DNA of 64,000 nt, from positions 744,001-808,000 of the forward strand of contig OY759969.1 of assembly GCA_963662865.1 (NCBI GenBank), in the 5' to 3' direction. Shown in pieces: positions 44,701 through 55,302 of this stretch. The position numbers and the translations under genes are program-made. Below the pieces are notes generated by a model. That model did no database searches and was not told where the DNA came from. It saw only the letters and a list, made by a program, of their open reading frames with translations. The first letter of the stretch is position 1; every line of letters begins with the position of its first letter. The DNA comes from JAJDYQ01 sp963662865 (lineage in GTDB: Bacteria; Pseudomonadota; Gammaproteobacteria; JAJDYQ01).

Positions 44701-47700
44701 CCACCCGCGGCGACAGCGCCGACTGGCGGTACACCGGCGTCAGTAATCGTTCACTGCCCTTTGAGAGCGACCCTGAGTGCGGTACAGTGATTGATACTGC
44801 TACCAGTCTCGCCAGCTATCAGCGCAAGATTCGGATAAACGGCGACACAGTGGACGAGCCGGACGAGACCGTGACCCTGACCTTGCAACGGGTGTCAGTA
44901 AGCCTAGGTAGCACCTCCAGCGACATCGTTTTAGACTCAGACGTCGCCACCTTCACCATCATCGACGACGACACGGCGGGCGTGACCATCACCGAGACAG
45001 ACGACGCCACCACGCTCACCGAAAACGGCGGCACGGACGAATACGGCGTGATGCTGGCCACCCAACCGACCGCAAACGTCACCATCACGCCCACCTCAGG
45101 CATGGCGGACACCGCCATAGTCAGCGGCAGCCTGATCTTCACCGCCACCAACTGGGACACGGTCCAGACCATCACCGTCGCCGGGCTGGATAACAACGCC
45201 GACGCCGCCAATCAGCAAGTGACCATTACCCACGCCATCAACTCCACGGGCGATGCCCTATACAACGCACTCGCCCCGGTCTCAGTGACAGCGACGGTAA
45301 CCGACGACGACGCCACCACAGTGACCCTGGCGGGAACCGCAGGCAACGTCATGGAAGGCGCCACCAAAGAAATCACCGTCACCCTGGGCCGCGCCCTGGC
45401 CGAGGGCGAGGCACTGCCGGTGCCGCTGACCTTTGGCGGCGCGGCGACACCGGGCACGGACTACAGCGTCACCGGCGCCACGGCGCAAGGCGTCGCCTAC
45501 ACCGGCCTGGACAGCGCCACAGGCATGGTGACCTTTACCGGCCCATCGGCCACCAGCGCCACCCTGACCCTGAGCGCGACCCCCGACAGCGATGTTGAAG
45601 CCAGCGGCGAGACAGTCATCATCGGCCTGGGCACCCTGGACGGCGACTCCGGCACCGGCCTGGACGGCGGCGCCAGCGGCACAGACAGCCTGGACGACTT
45701 CCGCATCGAAGACCCGCTGCTCATCAGCATCACCGGCGGAACTGCCGTCACCGAAGGCAGTTCCGCGACCTTCACCGTGACGGCCAATCGAGTTCCGGGC
45801 AGCGCCCTGATGATTGACCTGACCGTAGCGGACGCCGCCGCCGGTGATTATCTGGACTCAGGCGACGAAGGCGATAACATGGTCACCCTGTCCGGAGCCA
45901 CCACGGCCACCGTTGAAATCCCCACACAGACCGACAGCACCGACGAGACCAACGGCACCATCACGGTGACCATAGCGGACGGCACCGGTTACACCGTCGG
46001 TATGCCGTCCTCGGCCATGGTCGGAGTGAGCGACGACGACGCCACCACGGTGACCCTGACGGGCACGGCGGGCAATATCAGTGAGGGCGTCACCCGCAAC
46101 CTCATGGTCACCCTGGACCGCGCCCTGGTCGCCGGAGAAAGCCTGGCCGTACCGCTGACCCTGGGCGGCAACGCGACACGGGGCACGGACTACACCCTGA
46201 CCGGCATCCCGGCGGACAACATCGCCTACGACATCCCGAACAGCGCCACCGCCGGCATGGTGACATTTACCGGCCCGGCCACCGCCACCGCCACCCTGGC
46301 CCTGGCCGTGCAGGTTGACGGCACATCCGACACCGGCGAGACCATCACCATCGCCCTGGGCACCCTGGACAGCAACTCCGGCACCGGCCTGGGCGGCGGC
46401 GCCGCCGGCACGGGCAGCCTGGCCTTCACCATCATGGAACAACCGACCATCGTGCTGCCGCCGACCCTGACGGTCACTGAAGGTGCCAGCGTCGGTTACC
46501 CGGTATCCCTGGCCACCACCCCGACGGCCAATGTCACGGTGACGGTCACGGGTCACACCGGCACCGACCTGACACTGAATACGGACAGCCTGGAGTTCAC
46601 GACGGCCAACTGGAATATGATACAGACCTTCACGGTGACGGCGGGACAAGACGCCGACGCCGTCGATGACACGGCGACGCTGACGCACACGGCCACCGGC
46701 GGCAACTACAACACCTTGACGGCGCAGATCACGGTCAACACCAGCGACGACGAAGAGGCGGGCGTGACCATCAGCGAGACGGCGATAACGATTGCAGAGG
46801 GCGATGAGGGCACGTACACCGTGGTGCTGGACTCACAACCGGCGAGCGGGGTGGAGATCACGGTGACCTCCGGCCTGACCAGTGCGGCCACGGTAAACCC
46901 GATGATCCTGACGTTCACGACGGCCAACTGGAACACGGAGCAGACGGCGACGGTCACGGGCGTTGATGACAATCGGGTCAATCCCGTCCGTGAGGCGACG
47001 CTCAGCCACCGCATCAGCAGCGGCGGCGGCGACTATCCGGTGGCTGACCTGAATCAGGATGTCACCGTGACGGTGACCGACAACGACGAGGCCGGCCTGT
47101 CGTTCTCTGGCGAGATGCTCACGGTAGCCGAAGGTGCCACCGCCAACTACACGGTAGCCCTGACGACTATCCCGACGGGGGGCGTGACGGTCACGGTCAG
47201 CGGTCATAGCGGCACCGACCTGACGCCGGACGAAACCAGCCTGACGTTCACGATGACCGACTGGGACACGGCCCAGACGGTGACGGTGACCGCGGCCCCG
47301 GACGGCGACGCGGCAGACGACACGGTGAGTCTGACGCATACGGCCTCAGGCACGACAGGTTATGGCGCGGTCATGGACGATGTGACGGTGATCATCACCG
47401 ACGACGACACGGCGGCCATCACCATCAGCGAGACGGCGGGTACCACCACGGTTCTGGAGAACGGCAGCGAGGCCGGCGGCACGGACACCTACACGGTGGT
47501 GCTGGCCACCCAACCGGCGAGCGGGGTGGAGATCACGGTGACCTCCGGCCTGACCAGTGCGGCCACGGTGAGCCCGCCGATCCTGACGTTCACTATGACC
47601 AACTGGAATATGGAGCAGACGGTGACGGTCACGGGAGTTGATGACAACATAAACAACCCCGGCGATGCCCGCACGGCGACGCTCAGCCACCGCATCAGCA

Positions 47701-49585
47701 GCGGCGACAGCGGCGACTACCCGACCGGCGGCCCCCCGACCCCGGCGGCGGTGACGGTGACGGTGACCGACGACGATGCGGCACCGGGCGTGACCATCAG
47801 CGAGACCGAAATCACGGTCGCCGAGGCTAACGGCATGGACAGCTACACGGTGGTGCTGAACACGCCACCGTCCGGCGATGTCGAGATCACGGTGACCTCC
47901 GGTCTGACCAGCGCGGCCACGGCGGCCCCGACCAGCCTGACGTTCACGACGGTCAACTGGGACACGGAGCAGATGGTCACGGTGACCGGCATAAACGACG
48001 ACGATACCGGCGCCCGTGAGGCGACCATCGGCCATGCGATCACCACGGGCGACGGCGGCAACTATCCGGTGGCTGACCTGAATCAGGATGTGACGGTGAC
48101 GGTGACCGACGACGATGCCACCGATACGGAGGAGATGCAGGCGGCGCAGGAAGCCTGGTTGCCGCGCTTCGGCCTGACGGCGGTAGAACATATGCTGGGC
48201 GGCCTGGATTACCGCTTGTCGGTGGCCGATCAACCTGGGCTGTCGGGCAATGTGAGCGACCTGTCCGCTGGTCGAGCGCTGCATGGGGCCGGTAATGGCA
48301 CCGGCACGAGTTATGCGGCGGACGGCTTCGGTCAAGGCGATGGCGGTGATGGCCTGGGCGCCGGTTCGGTTGATCGGTTATTGAATCTGTCCCGGACACT
48401 GTCGCTGCGCGATATGCTGCGCGGCAGCCGCTTTGTGCACCGCGGCGGAGAGAACGGTGTTTCGGTGTGGGGTCAGGCGTCCTATTCGCGCTACGAGGAT
48501 GGACAGGACGGCGTCACGGTGGATGGCGAGGTGGCAACCGGCCTGCTGGGCGTGGATCGCGACAATGGCCGCACGCTGCTCGGACTGGCGCTGTCGTACA
48601 GCGACGGCGATGGCGATTGGAGCGGCACTGCGGCACAGGGCGAGTTGTCGAGCACACTGACCTCGCTGCTGCCGTATATCCGGCATAACGTGACGCAGCG
48701 ATTGCAGGTGTGGGCGGCGGCGAGTTATGGCCGTGGCGAGCTGGAGCAGACTTCGGCCACGATGAGTACGGAGCATGACATCGAGCAGAGATCGGCCTCG
48801 GCCGGTGTGCGCGGGATATTGCTGGAGCGCCCGCTAGAAGAGGGCGGCCTGACGTTGACGCTGATCTCGGATGCGGCGCTGGCGCGTATTGAGTCGGACG
48901 ATGCCGACGGTGTGTTGGGCCTGACATCGAACACAAAGCGTTTCCGAATGGGTCTGGAGTGGTCCTGGCAGTTGCCGCAGGCGGACGGTGGCCGGTTGAT
49001 TCCGGAACTGGAGTTGGGGATGCGCTATGACGGCGGCGATACCAGCGACGGCCTGGGCGTGGAACTGGGCGGCGGCATTAGTTGGCAGTTGCCTTCCAGA
49101 GGCTTGACCATTGACCTGCGTGGCCGGCGCCTGCTGGATCATGAGGCCGCCGAACGGCGTGAGTGGGGCGTGTCCGGTTCGCTGCGCTATGAACGGCAGC
49201 CGGGTTTCGCTCATGGGCCGTCGCTGAGTCTACGTCAGGAATACGGCACCGCCCCGGCCTCGGGTGGCCTGGATCGGCTGTTGTCGGATTCGCTGTCGGA
49301 CGCACTGGAGGAGGATTCATCACAGCCCGGCCCGGCCTCCGGTCGCTGGAGCCTGGAGGGCGAGTGGGGCCTGGCCCTGAATGACGGCGCCACCGGCATT
49401 CCATATGCGGGCCTGTCGTCGTCCGATGCCGGGCACGACCTGACCCTGGGCTGGCGCCTGTTGTCGGCACCGGGCAATCTGGATACCGAACTGGACATCA
49501 AGGCGCTGCGCCGCCGGGACGACGAGGGCAGGGCGAACCACGGCATCGGCGCACAGTGGAAGCTGCACTGGTAGCGATTGGCATG

Positions 49586-49612
49586 GCCGCCGGGGGTATT
49601 ATTGCCGGCGGC
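49586..49612 (+). terminator. Hairpin after AT2
   Basis: Perfect 8-base stem GCCGCCGG/CCGGCGGC with an 11-base loop, followed by TATTTGTT. It sits between the convergent AT2 and hsdM genes and resembles the hairpin after AT1. Confidence 0.6.
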
Positions 49613-49654
49613 TATTTGTTGTGATACCAGTTGCTCTGTCCGGATTTCTAGTGG

Positions 49655-51142
49655 TCATACGCTCTTTAGCCGGGCAAGTACCTCACGGAAGCTGCTGAGG
49701 CCAGCCTCCAGATTCTCGATGATCTCTTCGGCCAGGACATCGGGTTCAGGCAGGTTGTCCAGATCAGTCAGGCTCTGGTCCTTGAGCCAGAAAATGTCGA
49801 GGCTGGTCTTGTCACGGACTTTTATCTCTTCATAGCTGTAGTTGCGCCAGCGGCCTTGCGGTGAGTCTGTCTCGTCCCAGGTTGCCTTGCGCTGATGGCG
49901 GTTCAGTGGATGGTAGCAGTGGACGAAATCCGACAGATTCTCATACCGCATTGGTTTTTTCTTGAGCGTGTGGTGAATATTGGTGCGGTAGTCGTAGTAC
50001 CAGACCTGTTTTGTCCAGGGGGTCGGGCTGGCCTCGCGGTTATCAAAAAAGATCACATTAGCCTTGACCCCTTGCGCGTAGAATACACCGGTTGGAAGAC
50101 GCAGGATGGTATGCAGGTCGGTGTTGTCCAGCAGCTTTTGCCGGATCGTCTCACCGGCGCCTCCTTCAAACAGTACGTTGTCCGGTACGACAACGGCAGC
50201 GCAACCGGTGGTTTTCAGCATGGTGCGAATATGCTGCACGAAATTGAGTTGCTTGTTGGATGTGGTCGCCCAGAAGTCCTGTCGGTTGTAGGTCAGTTCG
50301 TCCTTTTCCTGTTCGCCTTCCTCGTTCGTGAAGCTCATGGAGCTTTTCTTGCCGAAAGGCGGGTTCGCGAGCACATAGTCGAAGCGCTTGCCGGCGTCAG
50401 CCACCAGCGAGTCATTCGGAGATATGGGCGCCCCTCCCTCAATTTCACCGATGTTGTGCAGGAACATGTTCATCAGGCACAGGCGGCGGGTGTTGGCGAC
50501 AATCTCATTGCCATGAAATGCCTCGTGTTTCAGAAACGCTTTCTGCTCTTTATCGAGACTGAAGTTGTCCGGGTCAGTCATGAAGTCGTAGGCGGCTAGA
50601 AAGAAACCGCCGGTACCGCAGGCCGGATCAGCGATCAGCCCGCCGGGTTCGGGGCGCACACATTCGACCATGGCGCGGATGAGGGCGCGCGGCGTGAAAT
50701 ACTGCCCGGCGCCTGATTTCGTATCCTCGGAGTTCTTCTCCAGTAAGCCCTCATAGATGTCGCCCTTGATATCAGCGTCCATCGTAACCCATTCGATTTC
50801 GTTGATCATGTCAATGAGGCGATACAGCTTGGCCGGGTCCTGAACCTTGTTCTGGGCCTTGGTGAAGATTTGCCCCAACATGCCCGGTCGGGCTCCAAGT
50901 TCACGGAGCAGGGCAATATAATGACCTTCGAGTTCCGCACCCTTCTTCGACCGCAGGCTCTGCCAGTTGTATTTTTCAGGAAGGCCGACATTCCGGTTAT
51001 GAGGCGGCCTGGAGTACTCATCTGCCATCTTCAGGAAGATCAGCCAGGTGAGTTGCTCCAGATAATCACCATAACCGATCCCGTCATCACGCAGGGTGGT
51101 GCAGAAACTCCAGACTTTGGAGACGATGGGGGCGGTGTTCAT
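49655..51142 (-). CDS. hsdM: Type I restriction-modification DNA methyltransferase subunit
   Basis: N6-adenine methyltransferase subunit of 495 residues. It has an N-terminal helical HsdM_N domain (YGDYLEQLTWLIFLKMADEY), motif I IADPACGTGGFFLAAYDF and catalytic motif IV YVLANPPFGKKSSM. ATG 51142 (MNTAPIVSKVWSF) overlaps the upstream gene's stop as ATGA, so the much longer frame up to 51493, which reads through the 12-bp repeats as RYRTRY, is rejected. An hsdS normally follows; here only 80 bp separate it from AT2. Without a specificity subunit it may be inactive or may use one encoded elsewhere. Confidence 0.92.
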   Translation of the reverse strand: MNTAPIVSKVWSFCTTLRDDGIGYGDYLEQLTWLIFLKMADEYSRPPHNRNVGLPEKYNWQSLRSKKGAELEGHYIALLRELGARPGMLGQIFTKAQNKVQDPAKLYRLIDMINEIEWVTMDADIKGDIYEGLLEKNSEDTKSGAGQYFTPRALIRAMVECVRPEPGGLIADPACGTGGFFLAAYDFMTDPDNFSLDKEQKAFLKHEAFHGNEIVANTRRLCLMNMFLHNIGEIEGGAPISPNDSLVADAGKRFDYVLANPPFGKKSSMSFTNEEGEQEKDELTYNRQDFWATTSNKQLNFVQHIRTMLKTTGCAAVVVPDNVLFEGGAGETIRQKLLDNTDLHTILRLPTGVFYAQGVKANVIFFDNREASPTPWTKQVWYYDYRTNIHHTLKKKPMRYENLSDFVHCYHPLNRHQRKATWDETDSPQGRWRNYSYEEIKVRDKTSLDIFWLKDQSLTDLDNLPEPDVLAEEIIENLEAGLSSFREVLARLKSV

Positions 51143-52749
51143 GTAATAGAGTCTTCGTCCGTGATTTGTTGTGCCAGGGTCTGTCCGGCCGTCGTGCGCC
51201 GATAACGCTGGTTCTGGCTGGTTGGTTTGTCGGGAAGCGTCATTTCGATCAACCCGGCTTCGAGTGCGGGTCGTAGATAAGCGGCGATGAAATGGCGCCG
51301 ATCCCTGAGCTCCAACGCTGCCTGCAATTCGGCTCGGCTCAACTCCCCGGTGAGGACAGCCACGAGTTGCGCGACATGCCCGGCATCTTGTGGGGTACCT
51401 TGTGGGGTACCTTGTGGGGTACCTTGTGGGGTACCTTGTTCGGTACCTTGTTCGGTACCTTGTTCGGTACCTTGCTCGGATGGCTCCGGGCACACCCGCT
51501 CATGTACCGGGAGCCGAACCAGAAACCAGGTACGGTCTTCATCACTGTCAAATACCGGATCCGGAGAGCCGTTCTTTCGCATGGCGCGAAGAATCTTCGG
51601 TACGCCCGTTGATCGCCCTTCGGCCAGATCCAGTTCCTTGAGGAAATCACCAATCCGACGGTTACGATAGCGACGACTAACCGCCTGCCCCTTGTGAAAA
51701 TCCTCCATCCGGATAGAACGGTCAGGGCCGGGGAAGCTGAGGACTACCAGTTCTTCCGGGGTAATACGCACCTCCACTGGCTCCCGCTCCTCGTAGGAGC
51801 GATGATAGATGGCGTTGACTAATGCTTCCTCGATGGCTTCAATCGGGAAATTCCAGAATCGCTCCGCTTCAGGCTTGTGTGAATGCTTGATGACCGTTTC
51901 TTTCAGATAGTTTCGTTCAATGAAGCCGATTGCATCGCGCAGGATGATCCACAACGGCCCACGGAACTCCTTCTCTTCGAATTGATCGCCGCCCGGTCCA
52001 TCGGGGAACCACACGACATCAATCTGGGTAACCGGAAAGAAATCATGCGGTCGGTCGTTGAAGAACAGCAATCCGATATTCTTGGGGAAAGGCGCTTCCG
52101 AAGGTCCGCCAACCAGATTCATGCGTCGCCCCAGAGCTTCCACGGGAAGAGAGGTTTCTCCCGCCAGGTCGCTGCCTACATCGCGAAGAAACTGTTCGAT
52201 AAGCCGTAAAGACAGATCATCCAAAGACGAGGCCTGATGATAGCGGTCGTCGAACGGAACGGTTGCGGCGAGGCTGAGCAACTCGCGTTCGTCCGCGCCT
52301 TTGGCGCGGACGGTACTGCTGTGTTTGCGAATGAACCAGGCCCATTGCGGCGGAGCGCCTTTCGCCAGATTCACTCTGGCCTTGTATGGCCGGGTTTCGC
52401 CGCCTGGCGCCCAAAGTACAAGTATAGTCCGCCCCTCAATGTCGTAGATTCCGGAAATCGGGTGATAATAAGGTTGTATGGCGGAATATCCGAGTTCCAG
52501 CAATTCCTGTTGTATTGAATCGATCCGATCAGGGTCTAATCCTTTCGGGGGCAGCACAGGGCGCCCATTGCGTTCCTCGACACCCAAAACGATATAGCCG
52601 CCGCCGAGATTGTGAAAGTCATTGGCGAACGCGCAGAGGGTGTGCAACACACTCGCCGGATTCCAGCCAGCCTTGTACTCTATGCGCTCGCCTTCAATGG
52701 TTCGCTGGCGAAGCAGATCGTCGATGTTGATGGGGAGTTTTTCCGTCAT
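51139..52749 (-). CDS. AlbA_2 (Schlafen-like) / HATPase_c_4 protein
   Basis: 536 residues, a putative DNA-binding regulator or defence protein often found in type I loci. The N-terminal AlbA_2 domain has GERIEYKAGWNPASVLHTLCAFAN and GGGYIVLGVEERNG. The middle HATPase_c_4-like part has EAIEEALVNAIYHRSYEE and GRSTGVPKILRAMRKNG. The C-terminus has a winged-helix-like segment (LSRAELQAALELRDRRHF). A low-complexity hinge of eight T-[E/P]-Q-G units joins the two C-terminal parts. Its ATG overlaps a 15-codon relic of an hsdR start and its stop overlaps hsdM, suggesting coupled translation. Function is inferred from domains only. Confidence 0.85.
   Translation of the reverse strand: MTEKLPINIDDLLRQRTIEGERIEYKAGWNPASVLHTLCAFANDFHNLGGGYIVLGVEERNGRPVLPPKGLDPDRIDSIQQELLELGYSAIQPYYHPISGIYDIEGRTILVLWAPGGETRPYKARVNLAKGAPPQWAWFIRKHSSTVRAKGADERELLSLAATVPFDDRYHQASSLDDLSLRLIEQFLRDVGSDLAGETSLPVEALGRRMNLVGGPSEAPFPKNIGLLFFNDRPHDFFPVTQIDVVWFPDGPGGDQFEEKEFRGPLWIILRDAIGFIERNYLKETVIKHSHKPEAERFWNFPIEAIEEALVNAIYHRSYEEREPVEVRITPEELVVLSFPGPDRSIRMEDFHKGQAVSRRYRNRRIGDFLKELDLAEGRSTGVPKILRAMRKNGSPDPVFDSDEDRTWFLVRLPVHERVCPEPSEQGTEQGTEQGTEQGTPQGTPQGTPQGTPQDAGHVAQLVAVLTGELSRAELQAALELRDRRHFIAAYLRPALEAGLIEMTLPDKPTSQNQRYRRTTAGQTLAQQITDEDSIT
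51387..51482 (-). repeat. 12-bp tandem repeat, eight units, in the AlbA_2 gene
   Basis: Eight units of CTTGTGGGGTAC or CTTGTTCGGTAC (plus strand): four of the first type, then three of the second and one variant. Each encodes T-P-Q-G or T-E-Q-G. Unit length keeps the frame, so copy changes would alter the length of the hinge. Confidence 0.93.
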
Positions 52750-52793
52750 GCTTTCGCAATCGCCTGTTCAGGCATCTGGTTGGCGTTTGGCAT
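52746..52793 (-). pseudogene. Relic of an hsdR start (15 codons) ahead of the AlbA_2 gene
   Basis: Reads MPNANQMPEQAIAKA and stops, overlapping the next ATG as ATGA. The first ten residues match the hsdR relic start at 57165 (MPNANQTPEQ). Either it is a scar or it now serves as a leader for coupled translation of the AlbA_2 gene. Confidence 0.6.
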
Positions 52794-52830
52794 CAGTCCA
52801 CCCGCCTAATGTAAAGCGGTATCTCTCATA
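52761..52830 (-). repeat. Duplicated hsdR 5' segment (partner at 57133-57202)
   Basis: 70 bp matching 57133-57202 at 62 of 70 positions by my count. It covers the first codons of hsdR and the DNA before it. Weaker similarity (TTGTAGAGTG..TATGCAG) runs about 40 bp further upstream in both, so the promoter region was duplicated too. Confidence 0.8.
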
Positions 52831-52933
52831 GTGCGAGTGTAAGCTCATGAAGGCCGGTTTGTAGAGTGGATTATGCAGACGGCGTTTCCTTTGTGCACTC
52901 TGCGGAATGTGAAAGCTGATTCCAGTTAAGTTT

Positions 52934-54916
52934 TTATGTATAGGTTTCTGGAAGGGAAGCAGGAACAGGCCAAATCTCTTTGGCGAGTTCTGAAATATGT
53001 CTGCTCCGCATCTCGATTTTCTGCTCGTCCCAATCAGTTTCTTTTGCAATATCCTTATTCATCATTAAGATGGACTGCTCCGTATACTCAGCTCTCTTTA
53101 TTGAAAACCCCTGATTGCTCAATTTACTGTTGAAAGAAGGGGTGACTAACGACAAATTCCCTATGCTGTGTATTAAACGTCTTCGGCGCACCATCTGACC
53201 AACGGTGCTCTCATCTTCCTCAAGCAAATCGCCAGATTCATCTACTCGTTTAAAGTCATCTTCAGTAGGCTCTATTCCGTTTGCCAATGGCCAATACTCT
53301 TGCCATGACTGAGGCATTATATGTTCGACACTGAGTCCGGCAGGTAAGGTTTTTGATTCTTGCAGTTTGCCACGCATGCGTCTTTCCACCTCAACTAGAA
53401 ACGCATTGGTGCGCGCTGGTCCTAGCCGCTTGTATATCGAACTTTGCAATAGTTTCTGGGCAAATTCTTCGTCTTTTGGAAATCTTCCACTTTCTGCTGT
53501 TTGCTTTAATAAATACTTGTTTAGCTGGTCAAGTGACCAGCCATGTTTATCAAGGTATTCAATAGCAGAGAGAAAAAACTTGTTGTAGTTTTTTACCGTC
53601 AGGTTGCAGACCGCTCGTCGCACAATGAACGACAACAGAGTTTCCAGGGCGCTTTCTTTGTCACTCATACCGAGTTCTTCAGTCTCCCATAGACGTAAAA
53701 TCAGTGGGTAAAAAGTTGTTACATCCCACGGTCTCAATCGCCGTGAAAACTTGGCCAATGCAGTATCCGATTCGCGCTCGACTAGTTCACGGTATATTGT
53801 CCCATAATGCGCCAAGTCCTTGATTTCAGCTTCTACGGTTGGATATCTGGAATTCAACTCTCCTCGCTTAGGGCGAAGGAATGCCTTGTATTCCGAGAAC
53901 AGTTTTGACAGCGTCACCTCCCCAGCGATTTTCCCGGAAATGAAGTGTGCCAGGAAAAATTCAATTCGTTGTTTTTTATAGCGGCCTTGCTTGTCTAAGG
54001 TACCCCAAAAGTTATCTTCAAATGGTTTCCAGTGATTAGAAAACAGAATTTCAGCATTTTCCTGGGCCGCGTCAGCACGCTGAAAGATATTGTTTCGAAC
54101 AAGATCCGCAGCCAGCAATGGCTCGCCCCGTTCGTTCAGGGTTTCAAAAATGACCTGGGCGTCATCGCCTTCATCCAGGACGATTTCAACAATCTTGAAT
54201 TCCTCAAGAAACGATTGCCAAATTGCATCCAGCTTTCGTTTCCGCGGAATACCATTCTCAGTATCAGAGGAACCTTCAGTCTCAGTTTCAGGTGCTTCCT
54301 CAAGGTCATCGAACAAGTCATCCGTTTCAACTGAATGTTTTATGTGGTCGTAAAAATAGCCATAAGCACCCAACAGTTCGGGTATGCGACTATAAATTTG
54401 ATCACGTGTTTTATACCAGTAGCGGTGGTATTTCTTGTGCAGTTCGCCTCTGTTTTCCGACAAAACGATATCTTTAAACATTTCTCTGCTAGCTTCGGTG
54501 GGCCAGACTTTAAATTGTTCTATGTCCGGGTCTTCCATAAGGTGCGGGTCGCTGTTGATGATATAGCGTTGGATATTTTCCGATGCGCTTGAATGACCAA
54601 TCGCAATGGAATAGTGGCGTGCCGCCGTCAAGAAAAGTTGAAATGTGGTTAATCGTTGTTGACCATCAACGACTTGGAACGATGGTACTTGTTTGACACT
54701 CGGTTTGCTTCTGCTTTCCAAGACGACTGCACCCATGAAATGAGGAAACCGCCGCTCCCTGCCATTAAGCCGTTCAATCGCCTTTGTGCGAACATCCAGC
54801 CAAAATGGTTCCCATTGCTTGTCTTTTTTCCAAACGTAATGCCGTTGGTAAATTGGGACGCAGTAGCGGTTTCGATTTTGCAGTAAAGTTCCAATTTCGA
54901 TTGGACCAGCTTTCAA
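52934..54916 (-). CDS. GmrSD-like DUF262/DUF1524 nuclease
   Basis: 660 residues. The N-terminal DUF262 has YCVPIYQRHYVWKKDKQWEPFW and the FQVVDGQQRLTTFQLFL motif, a ParB-like NTPase pocket. The C-terminal DUF1524 has the HNH-type LSVEHIMPQSWQEYWP and IGNLSLVTPSFNSKLSN. The architecture is that of GmrSD, a type IV restriction enzyme cutting glucosylated hydroxymethylcytosine DNA, and of many related antiphage proteins; the target here is unknown. It starts at TTG 54916, five bases after AGGAGA. Both key motifs are intact, so it may be the only working nuclease in the island. Confidence 0.9.
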   Translation of the reverse strand: MKAGPIEIGTLLQNRNRYCVPIYQRHYVWKKDKQWEPFWLDVRTKAIERLNGRERRFPHFMGAVVLESRSKPSVKQVPSFQVVDGQQRLTTFQLFLTAARHYSIAIGHSSASENIQRYIINSDPHLMEDPDIEQFKVWPTEASREMFKDIVLSENRGELHKKYHRYWYKTRDQIYSRIPELLGAYGYFYDHIKHSVETDDLFDDLEEAPETETEGSSDTENGIPRKRKLDAIWQSFLEEFKIVEIVLDEGDDAQVIFETLNERGEPLLAADLVRNNIFQRADAAQENAEILFSNHWKPFEDNFWGTLDKQGRYKKQRIEFFLAHFISGKIAGEVTLSKLFSEYKAFLRPKRGELNSRYPTVEAEIKDLAHYGTIYRELVERESDTALAKFSRRLRPWDVTTFYPLILRLWETEELGMSDKESALETLLSFIVRRAVCNLTVKNYNKFFLSAIEYLDKHGWSLDQLNKYLLKQTAESGRFPKDEEFAQKLLQSSIYKRLGPARTNAFLVEVERRMRGKLQESKTLPAGLSVEHIMPQSWQEYWPLANGIEPTEDDFKRVDESGDLLEEDESTVGQMVRRRRLIHSIGNLSLVTPSFNSKLSNQGFSIKRAEYTEQSILMMNKDIAKETDWDEQKIEMRSRHISELAKEIWPVPASLPETYT

Positions 54917-55106
54917 TTTTATCTCCTGCTTATTGCAAAATACTCAAGATTTTGAATCAGTATCAATCATTATCTGACACTTTCCTGAGTGATATGTTGT
55001 GTCGTATGTCATCTTGTCTGTTCGCGAACAGGCTATGTCCCTACGATGATATGGATGGCGTGATTGTCGATGCGTAGGGGTCACCATATACGGCGGATAC
55101 CCCGAA

Positions 55107-55247
55107 TTATTTCTTCGCTGGCGGTGGCGGTGGCGGTTTTCTGGCAGTCGGAGGTTTGGGTGATACACCGTCACGTTGTACACGCATTCCTGCTACCGGC
55201 CTTGATGGTTTTGGTGCTTGTTGATTTGTCATCTGTTGTTTAGTCAT
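55107..55247 (-). CDS. 46-residue proline-rich basic protein
   Basis: MTKQQMTNQQAPKPSRPVAG starts it; it ends in a run of six Pro and AKK. The ATG has an excellent ribosome site (GGGAGA, seven bases upstream), rare for a chance ORF of this size. Half the residues are Pro, Lys, Arg or Gln, so it is likely disordered. No family is recognised. It lies between the GmrSD-like gene (190 bp further on) and the DUF6338-like fragment, in the same direction. Confidence 0.55.
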   Translation of the reverse strand: MTKQQMTNQQAPKPSRPVAGMRVQRDGVSPKPPTARKPPPPPPAKK

Positions 55248-55302
55248 AAGTAATCTCCCAATCTCTTGTAAGACTTTTCAAGTATTCAAATTTTAACCTT
55301 GA

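Noticed and set aside
49895..50599. 234-codon plus-strand frame inside hsdM
   Set aside because: Antisense shadow of a well-matched methyltransferase.
51143..51493. 117-codon N-terminal extension of HsdM with RYRT/RYPT repeats
   Set aside because: It is the 12-bp repeat of the neighbouring gene read in another frame; the family start MNTAPIVSKVWSF lies at 51142 with an ATGA overlap.
54944..55183. 79-codon minus-strand frame overlapping the proline-rich ORF
   Set aside because: Same strand, different frame, no ribosome site; the 46-residue ORF has a far better one.
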